In this document: positions 52,648-62,023 of the stretch, piece after piece
How the letters are laid out: each line of letters opens with the position of its first letter
Numbering within the stretch: the first letter of the stretch is position 1
NCBI GenBank assembly: GCA_902555945.1
Contig: CACDUS010000001.1
Span: forward strand, 62,001-126,000
Source: an uncultured Pelagibacteraceae bacterium
Lineage (GTDB): Bacteria; Pseudomonadota; Alphaproteobacteria; Pelagibacterales; Pelagibacteraceae
DNA length: 64,000 nt
Direction: 5' to 3'
Notes under the pieces: model-generated
The model's input: only the letters and a program-made list of their open reading frames with translations
Database searches by the model: none
Told to the model about the DNA's origin: nothing
Made by a program: the position numbers and the translations under genes

Positions 52648-54422
52648 TGAAAAAGATAAAATTAAGAAGTAAAGATTGGTTTGATAACCCAAAAGATCCA
52701 GGTCTTACGGCATTATACCTGGAAAGATATTTAAATTACGGATTAACTAGAAAAGATTTACAATCAGGAAAACCAATTATAGGAATTGCACAATCAGGCA
52801 GTGACCTTTCCCCATGTAATAGACATTTTCTAAAATTAAGTGAACATATTAGAAGAGGTATAAAAGAAGCTGGTGGTGTGCCAATGGAATTTCCAACTCA
52901 CCCTATTCAAGAAACAGGCAAAAGACCAACAGCAGCTTTAGATAGAAATTTATCTTATTTGTCATTAGTAGAAGTTCTTTATGGTTATCCTCTAGACGGA
53001 GTAGTTTTAACAACAGGTTGTGATAAAACCACACCTGCTGCATTAATGGCTGCAGCAACTGTAAATATTCCTGCAATAGTTTTATCTGGTGGTCCAATGT
53101 TAGATGGTCATTACAAAGGAAAAAAAGCAGGTTCTGGAACAATAATATGGGAGGCGAGAAAATTATATTCTAAAGGTGAAATTAATTATGATGAGTTCAT
53201 GGATATGGCAACTGCATCATCACCAAGTGAGGGTCATTGCAATACTATGGGAACTGCATCAACAATGAATTCGATTGCTGAAGCTTTAGGAATGTCTTTG
53301 CCAGGTTCCGCAATTATTCCAGCTCCTTATCCTGAAAGAAAAATTATTTCTTACAAAACAGGAAAAAGAATTGTTGGAATGGTTAAAGAAAATCTTACAC
53401 CCTCAAAAATAATGACAAAAAAAGCATTTGAGAACGCTGTTGTAGTTGCTAGTGCCATAGGTGGTTCTAGTAATGCTACTACTCACTTGATTGCTATAGC
53501 AAAACAAATGGGAATAAAGTTTGATTTAACTAACTGGCAAAAATTAGGTCACAAAATACCTTTATTAGTAAATTGCCAACCAGCAGGTGAACATTTAATG
53601 GAAGGATTTTATAGGGCAGGTGGAGTACCTGGAGTTATGAAAGAATTAATCAAAAATAAAAAATTAAATACTAAAGTAATGACAGTAACTGGAAAAAGAT
53701 TGGGAGAAAATATTAAAAGTAAGATTAAAGTTAATACTGATGTTATTAAAAACTTTGAAAATAATTTAACCGAACATGCAGGTTTTTTAGTTTTAAAAGG
53801 AAATTTTTTTAGTTCTGCAATAATGAAAACTTCAGTAATAAGCGATGAATTTAAAAAAAGATATTTATCTAATCCAAAGAGTCTTAATGCATTTGTATGT
53901 AATGCAATAGTCTTTGAAGGACCTGAAGATTATCACAAAAGAATTAATAACAAAAAATTAAAGATAGATGAAAATTCACTTTTGATAATTAGAGGCTGTG
54001 GTCCGATTGGTTATCCAGGTTCTGCTGAGGTAGTCAATATGCAACCGCCGGACAGACTTCTAAAAAAAGGTATCAATGCACTTCCTACATTAGGAGATGG
54101 AAGACAAAGTGGAACTTCTGAAAGTCCATCAATATTACATGTTTCACCTGAGTCTGCCGCAGGTGGAGATTTGGGAATTATTAAAACAGGAGATAAAATT
54201 AAGATTGATCTTAATAAAAGAAGAGTTGACGTTTTAATATCTAATTCTGAATTTAAAAAGAGAAGATCAAAAAGAAAAATTAAACCACTTAACAATCAAA
54301 CACCATGGCAAGAATTATCAAGATTAATTGTCGGGCAACTTGAAGATGGTGCATGCATTAAAACTAGATCAATTTATACAAACATTGTAGAAAAAAAAGG
54401 AACACCAAGACATTCACACTGA
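52647..54422 (+). CDS. IlvD/Edd-family sugar acid dehydratase
   Basis: A 591-residue protein from the ATG at 52647 (a TTG three codons upstream is less likely). TTGCDKTTPAALMAAAT and GHCNTMGTASTMNSIAEALGM carry the cysteines of the iron-sulfur cluster. RGCGPIGYPGSAEV and LGDGRQSGTSESPSI complete the family signature. The length and the sugar gene context fit aldonic acid dehydratases (for example arabinonate, xylonate, fuconate or gluconate) rather than branched-chain amino acid IlvD. The product would be a 2-keto-3-deoxy acid. Confidence 0.88.
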   Translation: MKKIKLRSKDWFDNPKDPGLTALYLERYLNYGLTRKDLQSGKPIIGIAQSGSDLSPCNRHFLKLSEHIRRGIKEAGGVPMEFPTHPIQETGKRPTAALDRNLSYLSLVEVLYGYPLDGVVLTTGCDKTTPAALMAAATVNIPAIVLSGGPMLDGHYKGKKAGSGTIIWEARKLYSKGEINYDEFMDMATASSPSEGHCNTMGTASTMNSIAEALGMSLPGSAIIPAPYPERKIISYKTGKRIVGMVKENLTPSKIMTKKAFENAVVVASAIGGSSNATTHLIAIAKQMGIKFDLTNWQKLGHKIPLLVNCQPAGEHLMEGFYRAGGVPGVMKELIKNKKLNTKVMTVTGKRLGENIKSKIKVNTDVIKNFENNLTEHAGFLVLKGNFFSSAIMKTSVISDEFKKRYLSNPKSLNAFVCNAIVFEGPEDYHKRINNKKLKIDENSLLIIRGCGPIGYPGSAEVVNMQPPDRLLKKGINALPTLGDGRQSGTSESPSILHVSPESAAGGDLGIIKTGDKIKIDLNKRRVDVLISNSEFKKRRSKRKIKPLNNQTPWQELSRLIVGQLEDGACIKTRSIYTNIVEKKGTPRHSH

Positions 54423-54470
54423 TTAGGAGAAAAATATTGATATATTATTTAATACAGGAGATGATAAGAG

Positions 54471-55214
54471 ATGACCAATAAATTAAAAGATAAAGTTGCT
54501 TTGGTAACCGCAGCAGGTCAAGGAATAGGAAAGGCTACAGCTATAGCATTTCATAATGAAGGTGCTAAAGTTATTGCAACTGACATAAACGATAAAACTC
54601 TTAATGAACTAAATAAAGAGTATCCAAAAATTGAAGTTAAAAACTTAGACTCAACTAATAAAAACGCAATAAAAGATTATATAAGCACCATATCAAAAAT
54701 AGATATTCTCTTTAATGCTGTTGGATTTGTTCATCATGGAACTATTTTAGAGTGTGAGGAAAAGGATTGGGACTTTTCTTCTAATGTTAATGTTAAATCA
54801 ATGTATTTTATGTGTAAGGCTATTTTACCAATGATGGTGAAGCAAAATGGAGGCAGTATTATCAATGTTTCTTCATGTGCATCTAGCCTAAAAGGCTTTC
54901 CAAATAGATTTGTTTATGGAACCACAAAAGGAGCAGTAATAGGTTTGACAAAAGCTATAGCAGCAGATTTTGTTAAACAAAATATCAGGTGCAACTCAAT
55001 TGCACCAGGAACAGTTTTTTCACCTTCTTGGCAAGATAGAGTTAATCAAAGCCCAGATCCTATCCAAGCCAAAAAAGATTTTATAGCGAGACAACCAATG
55101 GGTAGACTTGGAACAGCTGAGGAAATTGCAGCAGTTGCCGTATATTTAGCTAGTGATGACGCGACATTTACAACAGGTACAACAATTTCTGTTGATGGAG
55201 GAATTTCAATATAA
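54471..55214 (+). CDS. SDR, candidate 2-keto-3-deoxy acid dehydrogenase
   Basis: A 247-residue SDR with TAAGQGIGKATAIAF, IATDIND, NAVGFVHHGTI, a catalytic Ser in VSSCASS and YGTTKGAVIGL. The region RCNSIAPGTVFSPSWQDRV resembles 2-keto-3-deoxy-L-fuconate dehydrogenase and the related BDH2-type SDRs. It has its own ribosome binding site (aggagatgataagag). Its place between the dehydratase and the FAH hydrolase strongly suggests it makes the 2,4-diketo-3-deoxy acid. Confidence 0.85.
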   Translation: MTNKLKDKVALVTAAGQGIGKATAIAFHNEGAKVIATDINDKTLNELNKEYPKIEVKNLDSTNKNAIKDYISTISKIDILFNAVGFVHHGTILECEEKDWDFSSNVNVKSMYFMCKAILPMMVKQNGGSIINVSSCASSLKGFPNRFVYGTTKGAVIGLTKAIAADFVKQNIRCNSIAPGTVFSPSWQDRVNQSPDPIQAKKDFIARQPMGRLGTAEEIAAVAVYLASDDATFTTGTTISVDGGISI

Positions 55215-55237
55215 TTAATTTATAAAAAAGGAGAATT

Positions 55238-56080
55238 ATGAAATTATTAAGAGTAGGTCAAAAAGGGAAAGAAAAACCAGCAGCTTTAGACACAGATGGA
55301 AAAATAAGAGACATTAGTTCTCATGTTAAAGATTTAGATCCTGAAAATTTAAATTTTGAAACTATTTCTAAATTACAAAGTGCTGATCTATCTTCACTGC
55401 CAGAACTATCTTCAAGTGAAAGAATTGGCTCATGTATTACAAATCCAGGAAAATTTGTAGCTATAGGATTAAATTTTTCTGATCATGCAGCAGAGTCAGG
55501 TCTGCCAGTTCCGTCTGAGCCAATCATGTTTATGAAAGCAACAAGTTGTATAAGCGGTCCTAATGATAATATTGAAATGGTACCAAACTCAAAAAAACTA
55601 GACTGGGAAGTAGAACTTGGAATTATAATTGGTAAAGAAGCAAAGCATATAGAGCAAAATCAATCTCAAGATCATATTTTAGGTTATTGTTTAGTTAATG
55701 ACGTTAGTGAAAGAGAATGGCAAATTGAAAAAATGGGCCAGTGGGTTAAAGGAAAATCTCATGATACATATGGACCAATTGGACCATATTTAGTTACAAA
55801 AAATGATATCAAAGATGTAAATAATTTAAATATGTCATTAGACTTAAATGGTAAAAGAATGCAAACAGGTAATACAAGCACGATGATATTTAATGTTGAT
55901 GTAATCGTCTCGTATGTGAGTAAATTTATGACTTTACAACCTGGTGATATCATTACTACAGGAACACCTCCAGGAGTAGGAATGGGAATGAAACCTCAGC
56001 AATTCTTAAAGTCTGGTGATGAAATGAAACTTACAATAGATAACCTAGGTGAGCAAAATTCGAAAGTTGTATCACTTTAA
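55238..56080 (+). CDS. FAH-family hydrolase, candidate 2,4-diketo-3-deoxy acid hydrolase
   Basis: A 280-residue fumarylacetoacetate hydrolase family protein: FVAIGLNFSDHAAESG, EPIMFMKATS, LDWEVELGIIIGKEA and GYCLVNDVSER with metal-binding acidic residues, then IITTGTPPGVGMGM. It would cleave a 2,4-diketo-3-deoxy sugar acid to pyruvate plus lactate or glycolate. A clear ribosome binding site (aaaaggag) is present. The alternative is an isomerase or decarboxylase of the same fold. Confidence 0.88.
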   Translation: MKLLRVGQKGKEKPAALDTDGKIRDISSHVKDLDPENLNFETISKLQSADLSSLPELSSSERIGSCITNPGKFVAIGLNFSDHAAESGLPVPSEPIMFMKATSCISGPNDNIEMVPNSKKLDWEVELGIIIGKEAKHIEQNQSQDHILGYCLVNDVSEREWQIEKMGQWVKGKSHDTYGPIGPYLVTKNDIKDVNNLNMSLDLNGKRMQTGNTSTMIFNVDVIVSYVSKFMTLQPGDIITTGTPPGVGMGMKPQQFLKSGDEMKLTIDNLGEQNSKVVSL

Positions 56081-56088
56081 ATTTATAG

Positions 56089-56979
56089 ATGAACAAAATC
56101 AAAACAGCTGAACCAAAGGTTGTTTGGAAGTCAAACTGTATTTTAGGTGAGGGGACCTTGTGGGTTAAAGAACACAATTCTGTTTATTTTGTAGATATAA
56201 AAAAAAAAAGAATTCATGTTTTGAATGTAAAAAACAAAAAAAGAAAAATAATAAATCTAAATAAACAAATAGGATTTTTAGCCCATATAAAAAAAAATTT
56301 ATTTATATTAGGACTAGAAAGAGAATTAAGAATAATAAATTTAAAAACAAAAAAGGTAATTAAATCTATTTTTATAGAAAAGAATTTACCAAAAAATAGA
56401 ATAAATGATGGGAAAACAGATCCAAAAGGAAGACTTTGGTTTGGAACAATGGATAATCCAGAGAGATCTATCAAAAAAGGATCATTATACTGCTTAGATA
56501 GAAATCTTGAATTTCGTAAAGTAGATAAGAATTATTATATTACTAATGGACCTGCTTTTTTAGATGATAAAAACTTTTATCATACGGATAGTAGAAGACG
56601 TACAATCTATAAAATAAAAATAGATAAAGATTTAAAAATTCTTAAAAAGAAAATCTTTATAAGATTAAATTCTAAAGATGGAGCTCCAGATGGAATGACT
56701 TTAGATAATAAAAAAAATTTGTGGGTATGTCACTTTAATGGTGCTTGTATTTCTGTTTTCAATAAAGAAGGTAAAAAAATACATAAAATAAATTTTCCAG
56801 CAAAAAATATAACCAATTGTACATTTGGGGGCAAAAAAAATAATGAGTTATTTGTCTCAACAGCTACTAAATCAATGTCAAAAAAAGATTATAAAAAATA
56901 TAGATACTCAGGTTCATTTTTTAGTGTAAAAACTAACATGAAAGGAAAGTTGTCAAAATCATATAAAATTATTTTATGA
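56089..56979 (+). CDS. SMP-30/gluconolactonase family lactonase
   Basis: A 296-residue six-bladed beta-propeller. Metal ligands are the Glu in LGEGTLWVKEHN, Asn in RINDGKTDPKGRLWFGTMDN, Asn in YYITNGPAFLDD and Asp in APDGMTLDNKKNLWVCHFNG. It hydrolyses the sugar lactone made by the SDR to the open acid. The protein is strongly lysine-rich. It overlaps the ccdA start (ATGA), and closes the sugar enzyme set. Confidence 0.9.
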   Translation: MNKIKTAEPKVVWKSNCILGEGTLWVKEHNSVYFVDIKKKRIHVLNVKNKKRKIINLNKQIGFLAHIKKNLFILGLERELRIINLKTKKVIKSIFIEKNLPKNRINDGKTDPKGRLWFGTMDNPERSIKKGSLYCLDRNLEFRKVDKNYYITNGPAFLDDKNFYHTDSRRRTIYKIKIDKDLKILKKKIFIRLNSKDGAPDGMTLDNKKNLWVCHFNGACISVFNKEGKKIHKINFPAKNITNCTFGGKKNNELFVSTATKSMSKKDYKKYRYSGSFFSVKTNMKGKLSKSYKIIL

Positions 56980-57683
56980 TTGAATTAATAGTTGCATTCG
57001 GTGCGGGATTAATTAGTTTTTTGTCTCCTTGTGTTTTGCCTTTGATACCAGGATACATTTCTTATATTTCAGGAAGCTCTATTAATGAACTTGTGGAGAA
57101 GAAAAATATAAATTTAATTCCCATTGTTTTGTTTACTGTTGGTTTTTCTATTGTCTTTATAATTTTTGGTGCAGCTTCAACTTTTTTAGGTCAGGTTCTT
57201 TTGCAAAATTCATATGAACTGAGAATTGTAGCTGGTTTAGTAATTATAGTTTTATCTCTTCACATAATTGGAGTTATTAATCTAAAGTTTTTAAATTATG
57301 AGAAAAGAATTCAAACTAATGTTAGTAAAAACTTTTTTAGTCCAATTTTAATAGGAATGGCATTTGCTTTTGGATGGACACCCTGCATTGGACCTATTCT
57401 TGGATCGATTTTAGTTCTTGCGTCGACTGAGGAAAGTTTGGGAAGAGGTATTTTGCTTTTATTTTTCTACTCAATAGGTCTAGCAATACCATTTATTTTA
57501 TCTGGTTATCTGATGCAAAAATTCTTGATATTTTCTAAAAATTTTAAAAAGAATATAAATAAAGTATCAAAAATTGGTGGTATTATTTTATTACTTACTG
57601 GGTTACTGATAATTACAAATCAACTACAAGCTTTAGGTTATTACTTGCTTGATGTATTTCCTTTCTTAAGTAATTTTGGATAA
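56976..57683 (+). CDS. ccdA: Cytochrome c biogenesis protein CcdA
   Basis: A 235-residue six-helix protein. Helix 1 has SFLSPCVLPLIPGYISYISG and helix 4 has GWTPCIGPILGSIL, giving the two redox cysteines that carry electrons across the membrane from thioredoxin. It reduces periplasmic thiol proteins for cytochrome c assembly. Its place after a lactonase gene looks like chance operon sharing. Confidence 0.93.
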   Translation: MIELIVAFGAGLISFLSPCVLPLIPGYISYISGSSINELVEKKNINLIPIVLFTVGFSIVFIIFGAASTFLGQVLLQNSYELRIVAGLVIIVLSLHIIGVINLKFLNYEKRIQTNVSKNFFSPILIGMAFAFGWTPCIGPILGSILVLASTEESLGRGILLLFFYSIGLAIPFILSGYLMQKFLIFSKNFKKNINKVSKIGGIILLLTGLLIITNQLQALGYYLLDVFPFLSNFG

Positions 57684-57690
57684 TAATTAT

Positions 57691-58272
57691 ATGAAAATTT
57701 ATCAAATAGATTCAAGTGCAAGAAAAGAAGGTTCGACCTCAAGATCTTTGGCAAAAAAATTATTAGAAAAAATAAAAAAATCAGGAGATGAGGTTATTTA
57801 TAGAGATCTTAACGATGAAATGGTATTTGTAACCGGGTTGACAGAATCTGGAATGAATATTGATCTTAAAGATCAAAATGAAAATCATAAAAAAATGTTT
57901 GAGCTTTCTGATCAATTAGTAAAAGAATTAAAGGAAAGTGACATAATCATAATCTCTGCTCCAATATATAATTATGGTCCACCTGCTACATTGAAAGCTT
58001 GGTCAGATTTAGCTGCCAGAGTTGGAGAAACTTTTAAATTTAAACCTAATGGAAGAAGAGAAGGATTGTTAAAAAACAAAAGAGCCTATCTAGTGATTAC
58101 TTCTGGTGGGACAAAGTTAAATAGTAATGAGGATTTTTTAACTCCTTGGCTAAAATTTATCTTAAATTTTTTTGGAATTGAAAAAATAGATATAATTTGT
58201 GCTGATCAAATGGCGTTAGATTATGAAAAATCTATTAAAAATGCAGAACTACAAATTAATAAGATAACTTAA
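57691..58272 (+). CDS. FMN-dependent azoreductase/NADH quinone oxidoreductase, flavodoxin fold
   Basis: A 193-residue protein from the ATG at 57691 (a TTG upstream is less likely). The FMN site starts IDSSARKEGSTSRSLAKKLL, and IISAPIYNYGPPATLKAWSD is the second FMN loop, both typical of AzoR-like proteins. It reduces quinones or azo compounds with NAD(P)H, usually as stress protection. Eight bases after ccdA. Confidence 0.88.
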   Translation: MKIYQIDSSARKEGSTSRSLAKKLLEKIKKSGDEVIYRDLNDEMVFVTGLTESGMNIDLKDQNENHKKMFELSDQLVKELKESDIIIISAPIYNYGPPATLKAWSDLAARVGETFKFKPNGRREGLLKNKRAYLVITSGGTKLNSNEDFLTPWLKFILNFFGIEKIDIICADQMALDYEKSIKNAELQINKIT

Positions 58273-58288
58273 ATTATAAATATTTATT

Positions 58289-59110
58289 ATGATACTTTGG
58301 TTAAGCAGTTATCCCAAAAGTGGAAATACATGGGCAAGAATTTTTCTTACGAACTACTTATTTGAGGAAACAGATGATCCATTCGCAAATATTGAAAAAA
58401 TTAGATCATATCCAAGAAAAAGTTTTTTTAATTTTTTAGAAAAAAAAGATTTTGAAAGTTTAAAAGACAGAGAACAAAATTTTAAACAATACATAGTTTC
58501 TCAAGAAAAAATTAATTTAAATGGAGAATTGAATTTATTAAAAAGCCATAGTTATTCCGGAGCTTTAAATGGCAATAATTTTTCTAATTCAGATAATACC
58601 GCAGGTTTTGTTTACTTTGTAAGAGACCCTAGGTCAGTTGCAATTTCATTATCACATCATATGAATGAAACTATAGAGAATGCAGTAGATATGATGTTTA
58701 ATAAAAATCAATTTATGCAACCAGATGACAATGATGGTCTATTAGAATTTTTTTCATCATGGAAAATAAATTATTTATCTTGGAAAAATTCAAAATATCC
58801 AAAATTAATTATTAAATATGAGGAGTTGAAAAAAGATCCTTTTGATAATTTTAAAAAAATATTAACATTTATCTCTCAGTTTAAAACAATAGAAATCGAT
58901 GATGAAAAAATTCTTAAAATAATTAAAAAATGTGAATTTAAAAATTTACAAAAACAAGAAAAGGAAAAAGGCTTTAAAGAAAGAAAGGGTAAAGACTTAT
59001 TTTTTAGAAAGGGTAAAACTGACGAATGGAAAGATGAATTACCAAATTCATTAAATGAATTGATTAAAGAAAATTTTAACTCTGAAATGAAAGAACTGGG
59101 TTATTTATAA
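58289..59110 (+). CDS. Sulfotransferase-domain protein
   Basis: A 273-residue PAPS-dependent sulfotransferase fold. The phosphosulfate-binding loop is SSYPKSGNTWARIFL, and the 3'-phosphate contact is YFVRDPRSVAISLSHH. A late KIIKKCEFKNLQKQEKEKGF with RKGKTDEWKDEL matches the GxxGxxK-like end. It would sulfate a small alcohol, lipid or sugar. The acceptor is unknown. It converges on the GT-C-like membrane protein gene, overlapping by six bases. Very AT-rich. Confidence 0.88.
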   Translation: MILWLSSYPKSGNTWARIFLTNYLFEETDDPFANIEKIRSYPRKSFFNFLEKKDFESLKDREQNFKQYIVSQEKINLNGELNLLKSHSYSGALNGNNFSNSDNTAGFVYFVRDPRSVAISLSHHMNETIENAVDMMFNKNQFMQPDDNDGLLEFFSSWKINYLSWKNSKYPKLIIKYEELKKDPFDNFKKILTFISQFKTIEIDDEKILKIIKKCEFKNLQKQEKEKGFKERKGKDLFFRKGKTDEWKDELPNSLNELIKENFNSEMKELGYL

Positions 59111-60412
59111 TAAATTTTTTTTGATATTTAAAATATTTAAAAAAATAATAAAATAAAACCCGGATGTTTGAAATAAAACTCTATCTAAAGTAACTCTTAA
59201 CATAAAATCAATATTTTCCTGACTTATATAAACACCCATAATAATTAATAGATTTAAAATTAGACAAATTAAAAAGTATTTTATATTAACGTCAATTTTT
59301 TTTAGTAAAAATATTTGAATGAAAATTGATAAAAAAATAATTATCCATAAAGGATGTTTTATAAAAACAATAATCATGTTTAACAATATTTTAAAGAATT
59401 TTATTAGTAAAAGTTGAATATCATTAAAATTATTTAAAAAATTTATCAGATAATTTGTTTCAATTGATCCAGCAATATTAACTAGATTATTTTGTAAAAA
59501 ATATTGAATTAAAATTATAAATATTACAAAAAGCGTGAAAAGAATTTTTTTGTAATATTTTATATCTGCTAAATATATTATCGCACTAGAAAATATGATA
59601 AAATAAATTTTACCTTCATTTTTAAACCAGCAATTTATGTATAAAATTAGAAAAGCTAAAAAGATTAATCTAATATTTTTTCTGTAAGTTAAATTAAAAA
59701 TATAAATATATCTTGAAGCAATAATGAGAGTTGAAAAAATTAAGTATTCTTGATATCCCCCAAAATAATAAGGTTCAAATGTTAATAGGATAAAAAAAAG
59801 AATTAAGAATATTTTTATATAATAATTATTAATATTTGAATTCTTAAATATCAAAAAAATTGATGTAATATATAAATAGACGTAAAAAAACCTTCCAAAA
59901 TACTCCAACTCTAAAAATGAATTACTCCAAAAAAAAGCCCATAAATATGCACCAAGATGAGGATATTCACCATGTATTGTTTCATTCAATTTTGAGATTT
60001 GTTCATTATTAAAAAAGACCAAAGCTTTACTAATCCATACATGGCCATCCCATTCTAGTCTTAAGTTTTGGGCAATAAATATAAATATAGAAAAAATAAT
60101 TAGAAAAAAGAAACTAAATTTTAAAAAATCTCTTTTCCTTATTTGATGAAAAAAAAATTTTATATTTAGTAAGAGAAATATCAAAGAAATCGAAAAATAA
60201 ATCTTAAAAAATAATTTGGGATCTATACTTAAAAATGAGATCACTAAACATAAATAAGAAAAAAAGATGATATTTATTACATGAGAGTCAATTAATCCTA
60301 AGTCTATATTTTTTAATTTAAGAGTATTATTTAAAATTCTTTCATTAAATGGAAAAGAAAATATTATAAAAAAAATTAATATTTGTAATAGGATATTTGC
60401 TATTTCAATCAT
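59105..60412 (-). CDS. Polytopic membrane protein, GT-C glycosyltransferase-like
   Basis: A 435-residue protein with about ten or more hydrophobic helices, very rich in Phe, Ile, Leu, Asn and Lys. Its first extracytoplasmic loop contains LRLEWDGHVWISKAL, with the acidic Glu-x-Asp pattern usual in GT-C glycosyltransferases, then GEYPHLGAYLWAFFW. The family is not certain. If correct it would transfer a sugar from a lipid carrier outside the membrane. It overlaps the 142-residue gene by eight bases and follows a dioxygenase gene. Confidence 0.6.
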   Translation of the reverse strand: MIEIANILLQILIFFIIFSFPFNERILNNTLKLKNIDLGLIDSHVINIIFFSYLCLVISFLSIDPKLFFKIYFSISLIFLLLNIKFFFHQIRKRDFLKFSFFFLIIFSIFIFIAQNLRLEWDGHVWISKALVFFNNEQISKLNETIHGEYPHLGAYLWAFFWSNSFLELEYFGRFFYVYLYITSIFLIFKNSNINNYYIKIFLILFFILLTFEPYYFGGYQEYLIFSTLIIASRYIYIFNLTYRKNIRLIFLAFLILYINCWFKNEGKIYFIIFSSAIIYLADIKYYKKILFTLFVIFIILIQYFLQNNLVNIAGSIETNYLINFLNNFNDIQLLLIKFFKILLNMIIVFIKHPLWIIIFLSIFIQIFLLKKIDVNIKYFLICLILNLLIIMGVYISQENIDFMLRVTLDRVLFQTSGFYFIIFLNILNIKKNLL

Positions 60413-60833
60413 TTAATTCTAAAAGGTAGCAATTATTTTTTCTGTATATAATCTTATATTTTTTTAAGAATTTATATTTACCATCGTAAATATTATTATC
60501 ATTCTCACTTTGATAATTAGTCAATAAAATGTAATTTGAGTTGTTATTATTGCTTTTTTTAATATCAAACAAATTTTCTAAAGTAGTATGACCCTCGTCA
60601 TTAATCATACTAATTTCTTTACCATTCAAATTAAATTTTTGAATTACATAATTGTAAAAACCCCAACTTTCATTTTGACAAAATCCATAGTTTTGCTCCA
60701 TTCTTTTTTCATAATTCCAATTTAAAATTGAATAAAAATTATAAGGTGTATTAAAAAATTTAAATATTATAAGTAAAATTATTACAACGATTCCAATATA
60801 TTTAACCTCTTTTTCTTTTATAAATTTTATCAT
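60405..60833 (-). CDS. Small membrane-anchored protein, unknown
   Basis: A 142-residue protein with an N-terminal membrane helix (YIGIVVIILLIIFKFF, about 12-27), then a soluble outer domain rich in Asn with cysteines in GFCQNESWGFYNYVIQ and NNCYLLELND. I do not recognise the family. Its eight-base overlap with the GT-C-like gene suggests a partnership, perhaps as an acceptor or helper. Low-complexity Asn stretches make family calls weak. Confidence 0.55.
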   Translation of the reverse strand: MIKFIKEKEVKYIGIVVIILLIIFKFFNTPYNFYSILNWNYEKRMEQNYGFCQNESWGFYNYVIQKFNLNGKEISMINDEGHTTLENLFDIKKSNNNNSNYILLTNYQSENDNNIYDGKYKFLKKYKIIYRKNNCYLLELND

Positions 60834-60844
60834 TTTATTTAAAA

Positions 60845-61951
60845 TTACACTTCATAATTAAATTTTTTTTTCAAATGTTTTAATTTTCCTTCTGTACTAT
60901 CATAGTCAATATAGCAACCTTGTAAAAATCGATTACCCTCATTAGCATTATATTCTGTTCTTCCATGAAGAAGTCTGTGATTATCCATCATCAATAAATC
61001 TCCAGGAGCTAATTTAAATTCAATTCTAAATTCATCAGAATTATATAATTCAGAAATTTTATTTCTAGCAGAGTAGTATAATTCTAATTTTTCTTTCTCC
61101 ATTAAAGGTACAAAATCTAATCTTGGGCTAAATCTTACTTGTTTAAAATTTCCCTCTTCATCGAGCTGTATCATTTCTGCCCAATTTTCTAAAAAAATAT
61201 CTTTATCAATAAATTGATATCTAACTTTAATTTCAGTTAAAATTTTGTAAAAATCTGGATAATCTTTTTTAAGCTCCTCAGTTACAGTGTAACCATCAAC
61301 AAGAGTTGAATAACCTCCTTTAACTTCATTTTCAATACAATGTAATATTTGAATACATGGAACAGGATTTCTGTATGGATTATCAGTATGAGGTGCTAAA
61401 GGTAGAGATGTATAAGCAAGATCATTTGGATTTGGTTTAGATTTTACGTTAAAAAATTCACCAAAGTTTGTTCTTCTGACACTTCCAATTGAATTTGCAA
61501 ACTTTACCAAAAAATCATTTTCAGTTGGAACTTTTTTGAAGATAACAAATCCAAATTTGTAAAAATTTATTAATGCTTCATACATTTTTTTTTGCTCGAA
61601 AATGTTGTCGTTAAATTCATAATTATTTAGATTTTTGAGAGAGGAGTTCCATTTTATTCTTTCAATAGACTTGATATCATTAACATTTGAAAATTCTTTT
61701 AAAATATTATGGATCAATATTTTGGTCTTTGTTCCATCATTAAATGATACTTCTAAAAATTCATTAGATAGTTTTAAATTTTTTATTTCTATATTTTTTT
61801 TAAGAGTTGTTGGATCAAATAATCTTTGCTGAGTTCCTCTATCTACAAAATTTACCCCATCAATTCTCTCTCTTAGCCAAAAAGGATGAATTTCTTTTTT
61901 TGAGCCTTTATTTTCAAAAAATACCTTATTATTTTCTAATTTTATTTTCAT
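60845..61951 (-). CDS. Gamma-butyrobetaine hydroxylase-like 2-oxoglutarate dioxygenase
   Basis: A 368-residue protein. The N-terminal DUF971-type domain is EIHPFWLRERIDGVNF. The TauD/TfdA domain has iron ligands His and Asp in LAPHTDNPYRNPVPCIQILHC and the distal His in RLLHGRTEYNANEGNRFL, with the following Arg for oxoglutarate. It fits gamma-butyrobetaine dioxygenase, which makes carnitine, or trimethyllysine dioxygenase. It has its own 66-base upstream gap. A carnitine role would join the quaternary amine theme, but no other carnitine gene is close. Confidence 0.88.
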   Translation of the reverse strand: MKIKLENNKVFFENKGSKKEIHPFWLRERIDGVNFVDRGTQQRLFDPTTLKKNIEIKNLKLSNEFLEVSFNDGTKTKILIHNILKEFSNVNDIKSIERIKWNSSLKNLNNYEFNDNIFEQKKMYEALINFYKFGFVIFKKVPTENDFLVKFANSIGSVRRTNFGEFFNVKSKPNPNDLAYTSLPLAPHTDNPYRNPVPCIQILHCIENEVKGGYSTLVDGYTVTEELKKDYPDFYKILTEIKVRYQFIDKDIFLENWAEMIQLDEEGNFKQVRFSPRLDFVPLMEKEKLELYYSARNKISELYNSDEFRIEFKLAPGDLLMMDNHRLLHGRTEYNANEGNRFLQGCYIDYDSTEGKLKHLKKKFNYEV

Positions 61952-62023
61952 GAATTATTTAAATCATTATTTAAAATTAAGCTTTAATCAATAGGAATAA
62001 AATAGTATTAGTCCTTTGTGCAA

